Positions 16,127 to 24,972 are shown, numbered from the stretch's first letter. The stretch: 64,000 nucleotides of DNA from JBCCGG01 sp039029395 (GCA_039029395.1 JBCCGG010000008.1:1-64000), one strand, 5' to 3'. The notes: a model not told the origin generated them from the letters alone. Made by a program: numbers and translations.

Positions 16127-17346
16127 GTGGCGGCAAGCACTTGGCGATCTTGGTGCCGACGCTCGATGGCGGCGGCGCCGAGCGGGTCATGCTCTACATC
16201 GTGCCCGGCCTGGCACGGCTCGGCTACCGAATCGATCTGGTGGTCTGCCGGGCCCAGGGCCATCTGCGCGACCGCTTGCCGCCCGAGGCACGTTTGGTCG
16301 AGCTCGAGCGCAGCAGCATCGCGGCCGGCCGGCTCAATGCGCTCGCCTCCGACCCAGCCGGATTTCTCGAACTTGCGCGGCCCATGCTGTTCCCCATCAA
16401 GTCGGTCTGGGCCCTGCGCTACGGCGCGTCGCTCACGGCCTATCTTAAGCGCGAGCAGCCCGACATCCTTTTGAGCGGCGGACAGTACTTCAACCTGGTC
16501 GCTCTCTGGGCGCGCCGACGGGCCGCCGTGGCAACCCGCGTGGCGATCACCGAGCACACCGTGCTGACGCCGAACATCGAGGCCCGGCCCGGCCACTGGC
16601 GCCACCAGTACCTGCCGCCGCTCTTGCGCCGGACCTATCCCTGGGCCGATGCCATCATCTCAGTCTCCCGGGGCGTCGGCGACGACCTAGCGAAGATCAC
16701 TGGGCTGGCCCGCGCGCGCATTACCACGATCTACAATCCCGTGGTCTCCTCGGACATGGCTGCCCTAGCAGAGGCGCCGCTCGATCATCCGTGGTTCGAC
16801 GGCGGGGGCGGGCCGGCGCTCCTGGCGGCCGGACGCTTGGTGTTCGAAAAAGATTTTCCGACCTTGCTACGCGCCTTCGCCCGAGTCAGAAAAGCGCGCG
16901 ACGCCAAGCTGATCATCCTGGGCAGCGGCGGCAAGCTCGGCTCGGCGGTCGACGACCTGGTCAAGCGCCTGGACCTCACCGAGCACGTGGCCTTCGAAGG
17001 CTGGGTCGAGAACCCCTTCGCCTACATGAGCCGCGCGTCGGTCTTCGTGCTGTCGTCGCTCTACGAGGGGCTCGGCAACGTGTTGATCGAGGCCATGGCT
17101 TGCGGCTGCCCGGTGGTCTCGACGGATTGTCCCAGCGGCCCGGCCGAGATCCTGGCCAAGGGCCATTACGGTCCGCTGGTGCCGGTCGGCGACGACGCCG
17201 CCATGGCCGAGGCGATTCTCGGCGTGCTCGACGAGCCAATCGACGCTCAGGTCTTGAAGGACCGCGCGGACGACTTCACCGTCGAAAAGGCGGTCGCGCA
17301 ATACCAAGCCGTCTTTCAGGACCTCACGGCCCCTCCTTCTGCTTGA
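16123..17346 (+). CDS. Family 4 glycosyltransferase
   Basis: A 407-residue retaining GT-B enzyme. LVPTLDGGGAERVMLYIV is the usual acceptor-side start. LLAAGRLVFEKDFPTLLRAF and the donor-site SSLYEGLGNVLIEAMACGCPVV (EX7E) are clear. TTG 16123 overlaps the previous stop codon (TTGA), and no better start exists nearby. The 3' end overlaps the convergent flippase gene by 23 bases. It is the last gene of the plus-strand run that begins with the ACP gene. Confidence 0.88.
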   Translation: MSGGKHLAILVPTLDGGGAERVMLYIVPGLARLGYRIDLVVCRAQGHLRDRLPPEARLVELERSSIAAGRLNALASDPAGFLELARPMLFPIKSVWALRYGASLTAYLKREQPDILLSGGQYFNLVALWARRRAAVATRVAITEHTVLTPNIEARPGHWRHQYLPPLLRRTYPWADAIISVSRGVGDDLAKITGLARARITTIYNPVVSSDMAALAEAPLDHPWFDGGGGPALLAAGRLVFEKDFPTLLRAFARVRKARDAKLIILGSGGKLGSAVDDLVKRLDLTEHVAFEGWVENPFAYMSRASVFVLSSLYEGLGNVLIEAMACGCPVVSTDCPSGPAEILAKGHYGPLVPVGDDAAMAEAILGVLDEPIDAQVLKDRADDFTVEKAVAQYQAVFQDLTAPPSA

Positions 17347-18679
17347 GCCGACTTAGGGTGGCGAGCACCAGGGCGCTGGCGGCCGGCACGGCGATCACGA
17401 TTGCGGCGATACCCGCACCCTCCAGCCCGATCCAGCGCAGCAGCAGAATCAGCAGGGGCAGGAAACCGAGCGCTGCGAAGAGCTCGATGCGCAGCAGCAT
17501 GCCCGGCGCGCCCATGGCGGTTAGGGCGGGGCCGAGCGCGAAGGGAAAAACGCTGATCGTGCGGGCGACCACCAAGAGCACCATGACTAGGTAGGCGGCC
17601 TCGTAGGCGGGTCCGACCGTCAGCCCAATCACCCAATGGCCGATCGCGGCGATCACCAAGGCCAGCGCCAGCGCGGCGCTGCCGGCGATTAGCCCGCCGC
17701 GGCCCATGACCTTGCGCACGCCCGTCGTGTCGCCCTGGGCGAGCAGCTTGGCGAGCTCAGGGTAAACCGTCTGACGCAGCAGCACGACCGGCGCGGCCAG
17801 AACGTTGGCGAACTCCAGGGCGATCTTGTAGAGCCCCGCGGCGGCCGGCCCGAGGATCCAGCCGACGACCAGCACGTCCAGGCGTTTCATCACCTGCCCG
17901 AGCGAGGAGCTCAGGTTGGTCGCCCAGACGAAGCGCCAGATGCCCGGATGGGCCGCCACAACGCCGCGCGGGGACAGTCCCATGCCAGCGATCAGATCCT
18001 GACGCCCCAGCTCGCGCCAGCCCAGGGCGACCAGAGTAAGCCGCTGGGCGACGCCGCTTGCAAACCAGACCAGAAGGTAGGCCGTAAAGCCGGCCTCCAA
18101 CAGGAAAGCGACCAGTACCCCGGCGAAGCGCAGGGCCGGCATCACCAAACTCTGGGCGGCCAACAGGTCGAAGCGGTCAAAGAGACGCAGGATGCCGGTC
18201 GGCGTCGCGGTGATGGTGACCAGGATCAGAAGACTGTAGAGCTGGGCCAGGGACTGGGTCCGCTCGCTCCACTCCAGTGCCGGGCCGATCAGCGGCACGA
18301 TGACCAGCGCGACCAGGCACCCGATAAGGGCGCTGGCCAAATCGAGCAGGACGGTGAACTTGATCAGGCCCTGGAGATCGCTTCGGCGCTCGGCTTCCAG
18401 ATGTGCCGCGCCGTAGTGGATCAGGGCCTGCCAGGACTGAAACTTGGCCAAGCCCGAGACGGTCTGCACAAAGGTCTGGACCAGCACCAATAGACCGAAC
18501 AGCTCCGGCCCCAGCCCCCGGGCGCTCAAGGCCAGATAGCCGAAGGCGCAGATCCCGGCCAGCGTTCTCGCACTCAGCAGGACGCCGGCATTCTTGAAGA
18601 TTTTACCGAGCGGCCCGTCCTGAAACCAGTGGCGTAGTGGGCCGAGCGCGCCGTTGGAAGGGCGAGGCGACTTGGTCAT
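17324..18679 (-). CDS. Wzx-like oligosaccharide/lipid flippase
   Basis: A polytopic membrane protein of 451 residues with about 12 hydrophobic segments and the arrangement of the polysaccharide (Wzx/RfbX) branch of MOP exporters. The N-terminal block (GVLLSARTLAGICAFGYLAL, then ARGLGPELFG) is typical. It would flip a lipid-linked sugar, or the glycolipid itself, across the inner membrane. It lies 32 bases downstream of the Tam41-like gene on the minus strand and converges with the last glycosyltransferase, which suggests one functional locus on two strands. Confidence 0.87.
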   Translation of the reverse strand: MTKSPRPSNGALGPLRHWFQDGPLGKIFKNAGVLLSARTLAGICAFGYLALSARGLGPELFGLLVLVQTFVQTVSGLAKFQSWQALIHYGAAHLEAERRSDLQGLIKFTVLLDLASALIGCLVALVIVPLIGPALEWSERTQSLAQLYSLLILVTITATPTGILRLFDRFDLLAAQSLVMPALRFAGVLVAFLLEAGFTAYLLVWFASGVAQRLTLVALGWRELGRQDLIAGMGLSPRGVVAAHPGIWRFVWATNLSSSLGQVMKRLDVLVVGWILGPAAAGLYKIALEFANVLAAPVVLLRQTVYPELAKLLAQGDTTGVRKVMGRGGLIAGSAALALALVIAAIGHWVIGLTVGPAYEAAYLVMVLLVVARTISVFPFALGPALTAMGAPGMLLRIELFAALGFLPLLILLLRWIGLEGAGIAAIVIAVPAASALVLATLSRLKQKEGP

Positions 18680-18711
18680 GTTGGGGACGGTACCCTATTT
18701 GCCAAGAATCG

Positions 18712-19602
18712 CTAGCGGATGGCCTTGGCGCGGTAGAGGCGCCAGGCCAAGAGGGGGGCCGCTAAGATCGGATGGCGGCGTTGCCAAGGGGTCGGCTCGG
18801 TGTGCACGCCCGAATGCTGCTCGATCTTCCACAGCACGTAGTCGAGCCCGTTGGTGAAGGTGTGGGCGGTCTTGATCAGACGCAGCACGTGGGCAATGCG
18901 GCCAAGCAAGCGGCGCAGCAGCCAGGTGGCGGCCGCCCTCTGGCGGCTGGTCGGCCGGCCCCAGTCGGTGCCGAAGGACTCGTAACGCGCGCCGTAGGAC
19001 GCGACCAGTTGCTCGGCGCGGCCCGGACGCTCGGCGCGCAGCTCTGTGCGGTAGCTCTCCCGAAAGGCTCGGACCCAGAGGTTTGGGGCCGCGAAGCCGG
19101 ACGCCATCAAAGGCAGCGCCGCTTCGGCCGTGGTCTCGACCGCGCGGGCCAGGGCCTCGGTCATGCGCGCGCGGGCCCGGTCGCTCTTGGCGTAGATCAG
19201 GGCGCAGGGTTGCGCCATGCGGGCCCAAAGGGTCGGCAACAGGGCCCGGGCCGTGCAACGCCGTTCAAAGTCGGCGAGCGAGAGCACGGCGTACTTCGCC
19301 CGCAATGTGCGGCCCTCGAAGGGCGTCTCGATGTAGTAGACACTTGGCGGCAGCAGGCGGTTCAAGAGCGCCGGCCACCAGCGGCCGTGGAAACTTCGAT
19401 AGTCGCTGGCCAACAGATAGAAGTCGAGCACTCGATCCCGGTCCTCCTTGTCGCGCAGGCAGGAGCCGTAGAACAGGCAGGCCTCGACCGGGGCACCGTG
19501 GCGCTGGACAATCGCCTCGCTCATGGCGGCGACCGCGGGCGAGACCGACTGGGCCAGCTCGGCGCCGACGGTTTGGCGGATGAGGGGGCCCGGGCCGGCC
19601 AT
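18712..19602 (-). CDS. Tam41-like nucleotidyltransferase
   Basis: A 296-residue protein with a nucleotidyltransferase signature: LFYGSCLRDK (45-51) followed by LDFYLLASDY with Asp60. The following segments (PPSVYYIETPFEGRTLRAKY, then AVLSLADFERR, then TLWARMAQP) follow the order seen in mitochondrial Tam41-type CDP-diacylglycerol synthases, which have a YGSG-x-DF core and a KYGVI block. The similarity is by eye. Its start codon shares one base with the stop of the lipid kinase, so the two are co-translated. I infer that it activates the phosphorylated lipid made by the kinase with CTP. The alternative is an unspecific minimal nucleotidyltransferase. Confidence 0.6.
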   Translation of the reverse strand: MAGPGPLIRQTVGAELAQSVSPAVAAMSEAIVQRHGAPVEACLFYGSCLRDKEDRDRVLDFYLLASDYRSFHGRWWPALLNRLLPPSVYYIETPFEGRTLRAKYAVLSLADFERRCTARALLPTLWARMAQPCALIYAKSDRARARMTEALARAVETTAEAALPLMASGFAAPNLWVRAFRESYRTELRAERPGRAEQLVASYGARYESFGTDWGRPTSRQRAAATWLLRRLLGRIAHVLRLIKTAHTFTNGLDYVLWKIEQHSGVHTEPTPWQRRHPILAAPLLAWRLYRAKAIR

Positions 19603-20540
19603 CAGCAGCGCAGGAAACTGAGCGGGCCCATGGCACGTAGCTCGAGCGTTTGGCCGGGTGCGGTCTCGTAGAGCTCGCCGTCCAGGGCGAAGGGCCCGCC
19701 CGGTGCGATGGTCATGCGATCGACGTTGTGGCTGCGGTAGCTGTCGCTCGGCAGGTCGCGCTCTTCACCGCCATAGAGGGCTCGGGGCAGGCGCCGGAGC
19801 AGACCCTCGGGCGGCGCGGTCAAGGTCGTGGATTTGAGGGCGCCCGCCTCGCGGCCCCAGAACGGGCGGGTGCCCAGAACCAGGCGGTCGAGCGTGGTGA
19901 CCAGGGTGAAGAGCACTTGAAGGTCCTCCGCGGAACCGCCATCGAGCGCAACCTCGAGGCGCTCGGGCTTGGTCATGGGATCGCCCCGGCGGAACAGCAC
20001 GCGGCCCAGCATCATCGCGAAGGTGATCGCCGTTGCCAGACGCGGGCTTGGGCTGTTCGGTGTGATGTGGGTGACGCAATAGTCGATCGCCCGATAGAAC
20101 GCCACATTGGCGAAGAAGAGGCCGCAAAGCGGCCGGGAGCCGGGTTCGCGAATTGCGCCGACCACAGGGCGCTGATGAACCGAGGCGGCGATGTCGCCGG
20201 CGGCCAGGCGCTGTGCCAATCGCGCAAGGGCGCTTTCGGGCTTGCCTTGCAGACCGATGTTGGCGGCCGACATGTTGAGGGTGCCGCCGGCGATCACCGC
20301 CAGGGCCGGCAGCGCGGCGAAGCGCGGTTTGGCGAGCAGCTCAGTCATCACGCCGGAGGCCGTGCCGTCGCCGCCATTGATCGCGATCACGCCGACCTCG
20401 GCCGCCGCGAAGTCGTCGAGCGCTTCGGACAAGCCCTCCAACCCCGCGATCGGCCGATGAATCAGATCAAGCGCGCCGGTATCGGGCGAGCCTCGGCGGT
20501 TGCGCCGGCTCAAACGGTTGCTGATGACACCCAATCTCAT
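19602..20540 (-). CDS. Diacylglycerol/ceramide kinase family lipid kinase
   Basis: A 312-residue lipid kinase of the DAGK_cat family. VIAINGGDGTASGVM (GGDGT at 56-60) is the ATP-binding signature and AGGTLNMSAANIG replaces the usual GT-x-N block. FALDGELYE near the C-terminus is the usual DGE metal-site motif. In a sphingolipid locus the substrate is probably ceramide or the long-chain base; Caulobacter has a ceramide kinase of this family (CpgB). ATG 20540 lies 28 bases from an FNR-type box. Diacylglycerol or another lipid is possible as substrate. Confidence 0.82.
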   Translation of the reverse strand: MRLGVISNRLSRRNRRGSPDTGALDLIHRPIAGLEGLSEALDDFAAAEVGVIAINGGDGTASGVMTELLAKPRFAALPALAVIAGGTLNMSAANIGLQGKPESALARLAQRLAAGDIAASVHQRPVVGAIREPGSRPLCGLFFANVAFYRAIDYCVTHITPNSPSPRLATAITFAMMLGRVLFRRGDPMTKPERLEVALDGGSAEDLQVLFTLVTTLDRLVLGTRPFWGREAGALKSTTLTAPPEGLLRRLPRALYGGEERDLPSDSYRSHNVDRMTIAPGGPFALDGELYETAPGQTLELRAMGPLSFLRC

Positions 20541-20567
20541 GGTGGGGATTTAGCAATTGTGCGCCGT

Positions 20568-20581
20568 TTGATCCATATCAA
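20568..20581. promoter_or_regulatory. FNR/FixK-type binding site
   Basis: TTGATCCATATCAA is a perfect inverted repeat (TTGAT-N4-ATCAA) matching the FNR/FixK consensus. It lies 28 bases upstream of the lipid kinase (minus strand). On the plus strand it sits about 40 bases before a hairpin-rich segment ending in a terminator. Either direction could be the controlled one. Confidence 0.7.
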
Positions 20582-20610
20582 GGCGCGATCGGTTGGCCTA
20601 AATCAGGATC

Positions 20611-20722
20611 GGGGTGTCCCGTTGGCCAGCTAGGCCACACCGCCACGGCCAAGATGGCCTGGGCACATGTGCCCCCAAAACCCTTTAGCCGACGCTGGCC
20701 CCCCGCTGCGTCGGCTTTTTCT
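20611..20722 (+). ncRNA. Candidate small RNA downstream of the FNR box
   Basis: There is no plus-strand gene here, yet the segment folds into successive hairpins. GGTG...CACC encloses TGGCC/GGCCA (about 20612-20640). GGCCA/TGGCC lies near 20648-20660, and the palindrome gggcacatgtgccc spans 20661-20674. A 9-bp terminator stem at 20687-20716 is followed by ttttcttt. A weak -10-like taaatc lies at 20599-20604, about 25 bases from the FNR box centre. The start is inferred from that spacing. Alternatively these are 3' structures of the minus-strand transcript. Confidence 0.35.
20687..20722 (+). terminator. Rho-independent terminator (plus strand)
   Basis: agccgacgc (20687-20695) pairs perfectly with gcgtcggct (20708-20716) across a 12-nt loop, and is followed by ttttcttt on the plus strand. 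On the minus strand there is no U-tract, so it is oriented away from the minus-strand genes around it. Confidence 0.65.
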
Positions 20723-20733
20723 TTGGATCAAGA

Positions 20734-21033
20734 TCAGTCGCCGCGCCACTTCTTGGCTTCGCGCTCGAGCTCGGTGAACTCCTCGATCAAGTGCATCTGG
20801 TCTTCGGGGATCGCGAGCGGGCTGGCGGCCTGCTCGAAGCTCAGCAAATTGCGCACGATCTCGAGCTGGCGCTGCTCGGCGTGGGCCACCTTCAAGTGGT
20901 GGACCGTGTCCTTGACGCCCTCGGGCACTGCCTCCGGCGCGTGGTAGCTCGCCGCGTCGTAGTCCTGGCCGGTCGCCTCCTTGTGCTGTCCGGTCAGATA
21001 GTCGATCAACATCTGCAATGGTTGCACAGCCAT
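20734..21033 (-). CDS. Hypothetical small protein
   Basis: A 99-residue hydrophilic, mostly helical protein rich in Glu and Gln. It contains LQMLIDYLTGQHKEATGQDY near the N-terminus and ends with LIEEFTELEREAKKWRGD. It has no membrane segment and no known motif. The start at 21033 follows aggggaa at a good distance; a longer frame to 21114 lacks a ribosome site. It lies 91 bases after soxG on the same strand and may be the last gene of the sarcosine oxidase operon. I do not recognise a function. Confidence 0.6.
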   Translation of the reverse strand: MAVQPLQMLIDYLTGQHKEATGQDYDAASYHAPEAVPEGVKDTVHHLKVAHAEQRQLEIVRNLLSFEQAASPLAIPEDQMHLIEEFTELEREAKKWRGD

Positions 21034-21124
21034 GAGAGCTTCCCCTGCTGGTTCGTGGACCCCGCGCCAATGCGCCTGAAGCTCGATTGTCCTTGCCCGC
21101 TGGGCGTGAGTCAATTCGGCTGGC

Positions 21125-21697
21125 CTAGATCACCTCGAAGCCGAACTGGGCGGCGCTGTCCTGCAGGATTTCCCACAGGGAAAGGGCGAAACCCCGCGGC
21201 AAGAATAGCTCGAAGCCGGCCTCCGAGCGCCATAGGGTCACGCCGACGTGGTGGAAGGCGCTCGCCATGACCGTGCCCACGGGGCAAGAGGCTTCGCCCA
21301 GATCGAGCGGCAAGTGGCGGTTGATCAGCTCGGCGGCCGCCGGCCCGGAGACCCGTAGATGGCAGCGGGAGTGGGAAAGGTCGAGGCTTGCGCCCTGTTC
21401 CGGGCTAAGCTCCGGCGCCGCCGCGCCGACGATCCAGAACTTGAGCGGCTCGGTGCGCAGCAGCGCACCTTTGGTACCCGCGACGGTTTTGCCCGGCCCC
21501 GGCGCCGCCTCGGCGCCGACCGCCTCCGCGGCCAGGGCCGCGACCGCCGCGAAGCTGTCTGGCCAGGCCGCCACTAGGCCCAGGGAGAGGTTCACCATCT
21601 CTTGGAAGACCACACCGGCCTCGCCGTCCATGCCGAAGCGACCGGCCGTGTAGGAGCCCGCGAGTGCGGAGGTCCGTTCGGCTTGCGTGCTAGCCAT
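21125..21697 (-). CDS. soxG: Sarcosine oxidase gamma subunit
   Basis: A 190-residue subunit of heterotetrameric sarcosine oxidase. It shows the C-terminal SoxG pattern LDLSHSRCHLRVSGPAAAELINRHLPLDL and SAFHHVGVTLWR followed by FELFLPRGFALSLWEIL, which is a half GcvT-like fold. Its ATG at 21697 lies inside the 3' end of soxA (8-base overlap), so the subunits are translationally coupled. Sequence N-terminal of this ATG in the longer open frame belongs to a soxA shadow. Confidence 0.9.
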   Translation of the reverse strand: MASTQAERTSALAGSYTAGRFGMDGEAGVVFQEMVNLSLGLVAAWPDSFAAVAALAAEAVGAEAAPGPGKTVAGTKGALLRTEPLKFWIVGAAAPELSPEQGASLDLSHSRCHLRVSGPAAAELINRHLPLDLGEASCPVGTVMASAFHHVGVTLWRSEAGFELFLPRGFALSLWEILQDSAAQFGFEVI

Positions 21698-24677
21698 GCA
21701 TCCGCTCCCCGCTTGGGTCGTACATGTGGGGCGAGACGATTTCGACCTCGATGTTGCCCTTGCGCACCGGGTCGGCGGCGACCGCGGTCTTGCCCTGCCA
21801 GGCTTCGTGGCCGCCCGCGATGTAGCCGAGGCCGATCCAGTGGCCGAGCGCCGGCGAATGGGTGACCGCCGTGATCCAGCCTTCGCCCATGCCACTGACA
21901 GCGTCGGCCTTGCAGAGGATCGTGCCGGCATTGAAGGTTTGGGCCCGGTCCTTGGGGAAAATGCCGACAAGGCGCGGACGGTCCCCGCGCAGCAGTTCCG
22001 GGCGCTTGCGCAACACGTTGCCAATGTAGTCCTTCTTGGTCGAGGCCATCTTGCCGAGTCCGGCGTCGTCGATGGTGACCCGGCCGTCGAGTTCGGCGCC
22101 GGTCACGTGACCCTTTTCGATGCGAAGCGCGCCCAAGGCCTCCAATCCGTAGAGGCAGCCGCCAAGGGGCTTGGCCGCGGCCCACAGCAGATCCATCAGG
22201 GCCGGGCCGTAGTCCGAGGGCACGTAGGCCTCGTAAGCCATCTCGCCGGAAAAGCTGATGCGCGCGATGCGGCAGGGGATGCCGCCTTTGAGCGTGGTCT
22301 CGATCACGGCCATGAAGGGGCAGGCTTCGTTGGAGACGACCGAGGAATCCTCGAGGCAGGCCTCGAGCACGGCGCGCGACTTGGGCCCGGCCACCGCCGC
22401 GCCGGCCCATTGATCGGAGACCGAGGCGACGTGTACCTTGAGGTCGCTCCAGCGGGTTTGCAGCAGCTCCTCGAGCCAGGCCATCACCTTGGCGGCGTGG
22501 GCCGTGGTCGTGGTCATGAAGTAATCGCTCTCGGAAAGCCGCCAGGTGGTGCCGTCGTCCATGACGATACCATCGTCGCGCAGCATGATGCCGTAGCGCG
22601 CCTTGCCGACCGCGAGCTTGGCGAAGGGGTTGGTGTAGACCCGGTTGAGGAAGGTCGTCGCGTCCGGGCCCTGCACCGCGATCTTGCCGAGCGACGTAAC
22701 GTCACAAAGGCCGACCGCCTCTCGTACCGTGGTGGTTTCGCGGATGTAGGCTTCGGTCTTGCCTTCCTTGGCGCGCGGGAAGAACCAAGGCCGGTGCCAC
22801 AGGCCGGCCATCGTCATGACGCCGCCGTTGGCCAGGTTCCAGTCGTGCATCGGTGTGCGCCGGAGCGGCCGGAAATGGCTGCCCACGTTGCGGCCGCTTA
22901 GCGCGCCGATGCTGATCGGCGTGTAGGGCGGGCGGAAGGTCGTGGTGCCGACCTCGGGGATCTCCCGGCCGAGCGCCTCGGCCATCAGGGCCAGGCCGAC
23001 GATGTTGCCCATCTTGCCTTGGTCGCTCGCCATGCCAAGCGTGGTGTAGCGCTTCAAGTGCTCGACCGAGACGAAGCCTTCGCGGTGAGCCAAACGCACG
23101 TCCTCGGTGCCGACGTCGTTCTGGGGATCGACAAAGCTCTTGAGCTTCTTGCCGGGCAGCTTGACCTCGTAGAGCGGTCGGATCGGCGTGGCCCAGCCGC
23201 CGGGCCCGGGCGCGGCTTCCTCGGGTGCCGACTTGCCGAGCGCGCGCGCTGCCGCCGCGCCGGCCGCCCGGCCCGAAGCCTCGCAGTCCTCGCCACGCCA
23301 GATCGCCGCCGCGGCACCGGCCGTGTGGATCGGATCGTCGCTTTCTGGCGGCACGAAGCAAGCGTTGGCCGCGTCCCAGACCGGCTTGAGACCCCGGTGG
23401 GACAGCAAGTGGACAACCGGCGACCAACCGCCGGAGATCAAAATCAGGTCGCCGTTTTCCACTTCGCCGGGGCGCCAGCCCGTGCCGTCCGCCGTCACCG
23501 TCTCAAGGCCGTCGATTGCCGGCTTGCCGAGCGCGTTGAGCGGCGCCGTGCCCGGCCTAACCAGGATGTTGTTCGCCTTGGCCAGGGCCTTGAGCTCGTC
23601 CGACACCTCGGCCCGGGCGTCGAGCAGGGTGACCTCGGCGCCGGCGCGTGCCAGATCGGCTGCTGGACCGTAGGCAGACTCGTTGTTGGTCGCCATGATG
23701 ATACGGTCGCCCGGCATGATGCCGTAGCGGTTGAGGTAGGTTTGCCCGGCGGCCGCCGTCATGATGCCCGGCCGGTCGTTGTTGCCGAAGGCGACGGTCC
23801 GCTCGATGGCGCCGGTCGCGACGATCGTGCGCTTGGCGCGCAGGGTCCAGAAGCGCTGGCGTGGCAGGGCGCCGTCGGGCGCGGGTAGGTGGTCGGTCAC
23901 CCGCTCGAGCAGCCCAGCGACCGAATAGTCGTAAAGGCCGAAGGCGGTGGTACGGGTCATGACGCGCGCGCCCGCCGCGCTCAGCTGAGCGACCAGCTCG
24001 GCGCGCGTCTGCTCGGCCGCCTCGGTGGCCTGGTTAAGGTAGTCGCCACCCAGCTCGAAATCCTGCTCGACCAGCACCACGTCGAGGCCCGCTTGGGCGG
24101 CGGTGAGCGCCGCGTTCAATCCAGCCGGGCCGCTGCCGACCACCAGCACGTCGCAGAAGCCGTGGGCGTGCTCGTAGCTGTCCGGATCGGGCGCGCGCGA
24201 GGCGGTGCCCATGCCGGCCGAGCGGCGGATCAGCTTCTCGTACTGCATCCAGAGGCCCGTGCCCTTGCCCCACTCGAAGGGCGGCAGGCCCATGAAGGTC
24301 TTGTAGTAGAAGCCGGCGGCGAAAAAGCGGCTGAACAGGCTCAAGACCGCGCCGGCGTCGAAACGTACGTTGGGCCAGGCGTTTTGCCCCGTGGCGGTCA
24401 GCCCTTCGTAAAGCTCCTGGGTGGTCGCCCGGACGTTGGGATCGCGCCGGTCGCCGGCGCCCACCGTGACGATGGCGCCGGACTCCTCGACCCCGGCCGA
24501 CATGATGCCGCGGGGCCGGTGGTACTTGAACGAGCGCCCCATGACCTCCTCGCCGGCCGCCATCAGGGCCGAGGCCAGCGTGTCGCCCGGATGGCCGGTC
24601 ATGGTCCGCCCGTCCCAGGTGAAGCGGAGGCTCTGGGCGCGGTCGATCCGCCCGCCGGAAGCCAGACGATGGACCAT
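21690..24677 (-). CDS. soxA: Sarcosine oxidase alpha subunit
   Basis: The large subunit, 995 residues, the usual size. The N-terminal domain (about 1-100) has LRFTWDGRTMTGHPGDTLASAL and SFKYHRPRG, the Fer2-like fold of SoxA. VLVVGSGPAGLNAALTAAQAG near residue 175 is a dinucleotide-binding site, and TIVATGAIER follows the second nucleotide domain. The C-terminal third is a GcvT-like folate-binding domain (MHDWNLANGG, LCDVTSLGKIAVQGPDA). The enzyme oxidatively demethylates sarcosine to glycine and passes the one-carbon unit to tetrahydrofolate. Its start shares one base with the soxD stop. Confidence 0.95.
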   Translation of the reverse strand: MVHRLASGGRIDRAQSLRFTWDGRTMTGHPGDTLASALMAAGEEVMGRSFKYHRPRGIMSAGVEESGAIVTVGAGDRRDPNVRATTQELYEGLTATGQNAWPNVRFDAGAVLSLFSRFFAAGFYYKTFMGLPPFEWGKGTGLWMQYEKLIRRSAGMGTASRAPDPDSYEHAHGFCDVLVVGSGPAGLNAALTAAQAGLDVVLVEQDFELGGDYLNQATEAAEQTRAELVAQLSAAGARVMTRTTAFGLYDYSVAGLLERVTDHLPAPDGALPRQRFWTLRAKRTIVATGAIERTVAFGNNDRPGIMTAAAGQTYLNRYGIMPGDRIIMATNNESAYGPAADLARAGAEVTLLDARAEVSDELKALAKANNILVRPGTAPLNALGKPAIDGLETVTADGTGWRPGEVENGDLILISGGWSPVVHLLSHRGLKPVWDAANACFVPPESDDPIHTAGAAAAIWRGEDCEASGRAAGAAAARALGKSAPEEAAPGPGGWATPIRPLYEVKLPGKKLKSFVDPQNDVGTEDVRLAHREGFVSVEHLKRYTTLGMASDQGKMGNIVGLALMAEALGREIPEVGTTTFRPPYTPISIGALSGRNVGSHFRPLRRTPMHDWNLANGGVMTMAGLWHRPWFFPRAKEGKTEAYIRETTTVREAVGLCDVTSLGKIAVQGPDATTFLNRVYTNPFAKLAVGKARYGIMLRDDGIVMDDGTTWRLSESDYFMTTTTAHAAKVMAWLEELLQTRWSDLKVHVASVSDQWAGAAVAGPKSRAVLEACLEDSSVVSNEACPFMAVIETTLKGGIPCRIARISFSGEMAYEAYVPSDYGPALMDLLWAAAKPLGGCLYGLEALGALRIEKGHVTGAELDGRVTIDDAGLGKMASTKKDYIGNVLRKRPELLRGDRPRLVGIFPKDRAQTFNAGTILCKADAVSGMGEGWITAVTHSPALGHWIGLGYIAGGHEAWQGKTAVAADPVRKGNIEVEIVSPHMYDPSGERMHG

Positions 24678-24961
24678 CAGGTGCCCTCCTCGATCACGCG
24701 GCCGGCACCCTCGTGGGCCAGGCGCACCGAGAAAATCTCGTGGGTCATGGTGTCACGCTCGACCAGCAGCCAGGCGCGGCAGCCGCTCGTGTGATGCCAG
24801 GTCTCGAGCTGCCGGCCGCGCGGGTTCTCGCGCTCGAACACCGCCTTGACCCAGTCCTCCATGGGCGCGTCGAGCGCCGGATAGACGATCGAGCCGTCGC
24901 CGCCGTAGGTGAACTCGCTGTGGTCGCGCTCGCCGCAGAAGGGGCAGCGGATGCGGATCAT
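24677..24961 (-). CDS. soxD: Sarcosine oxidase delta subunit
   Basis: A 94-residue zinc-binding subunit. RCPFCGERD (Cys6, Cys9) and WHHTSGCRAW (His56/57, Cys61) are the expected metal ligands. EFTYGGDG and a conserved AWLLVERDTMTHEI block are standard SoxD sequence. It lies 11 bases after soxB and overlaps soxA by one base. Confidence 0.94.
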   Translation of the reverse strand: MIRIRCPFCGERDHSEFTYGGDGSIVYPALDAPMEDWVKAVFERENPRGRQLETWHHTSGCRAWLLVERDTMTHEIFSVRLAHEGAGRVIEEGT

Positions 24962-24972
24962 CTAGGCCTCCC

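Noticed and set aside
19650..20633. 327-codon plus-strand frame opposite the lipid kinase
   Set aside because: A shadow frame of the kinase with no motifs.
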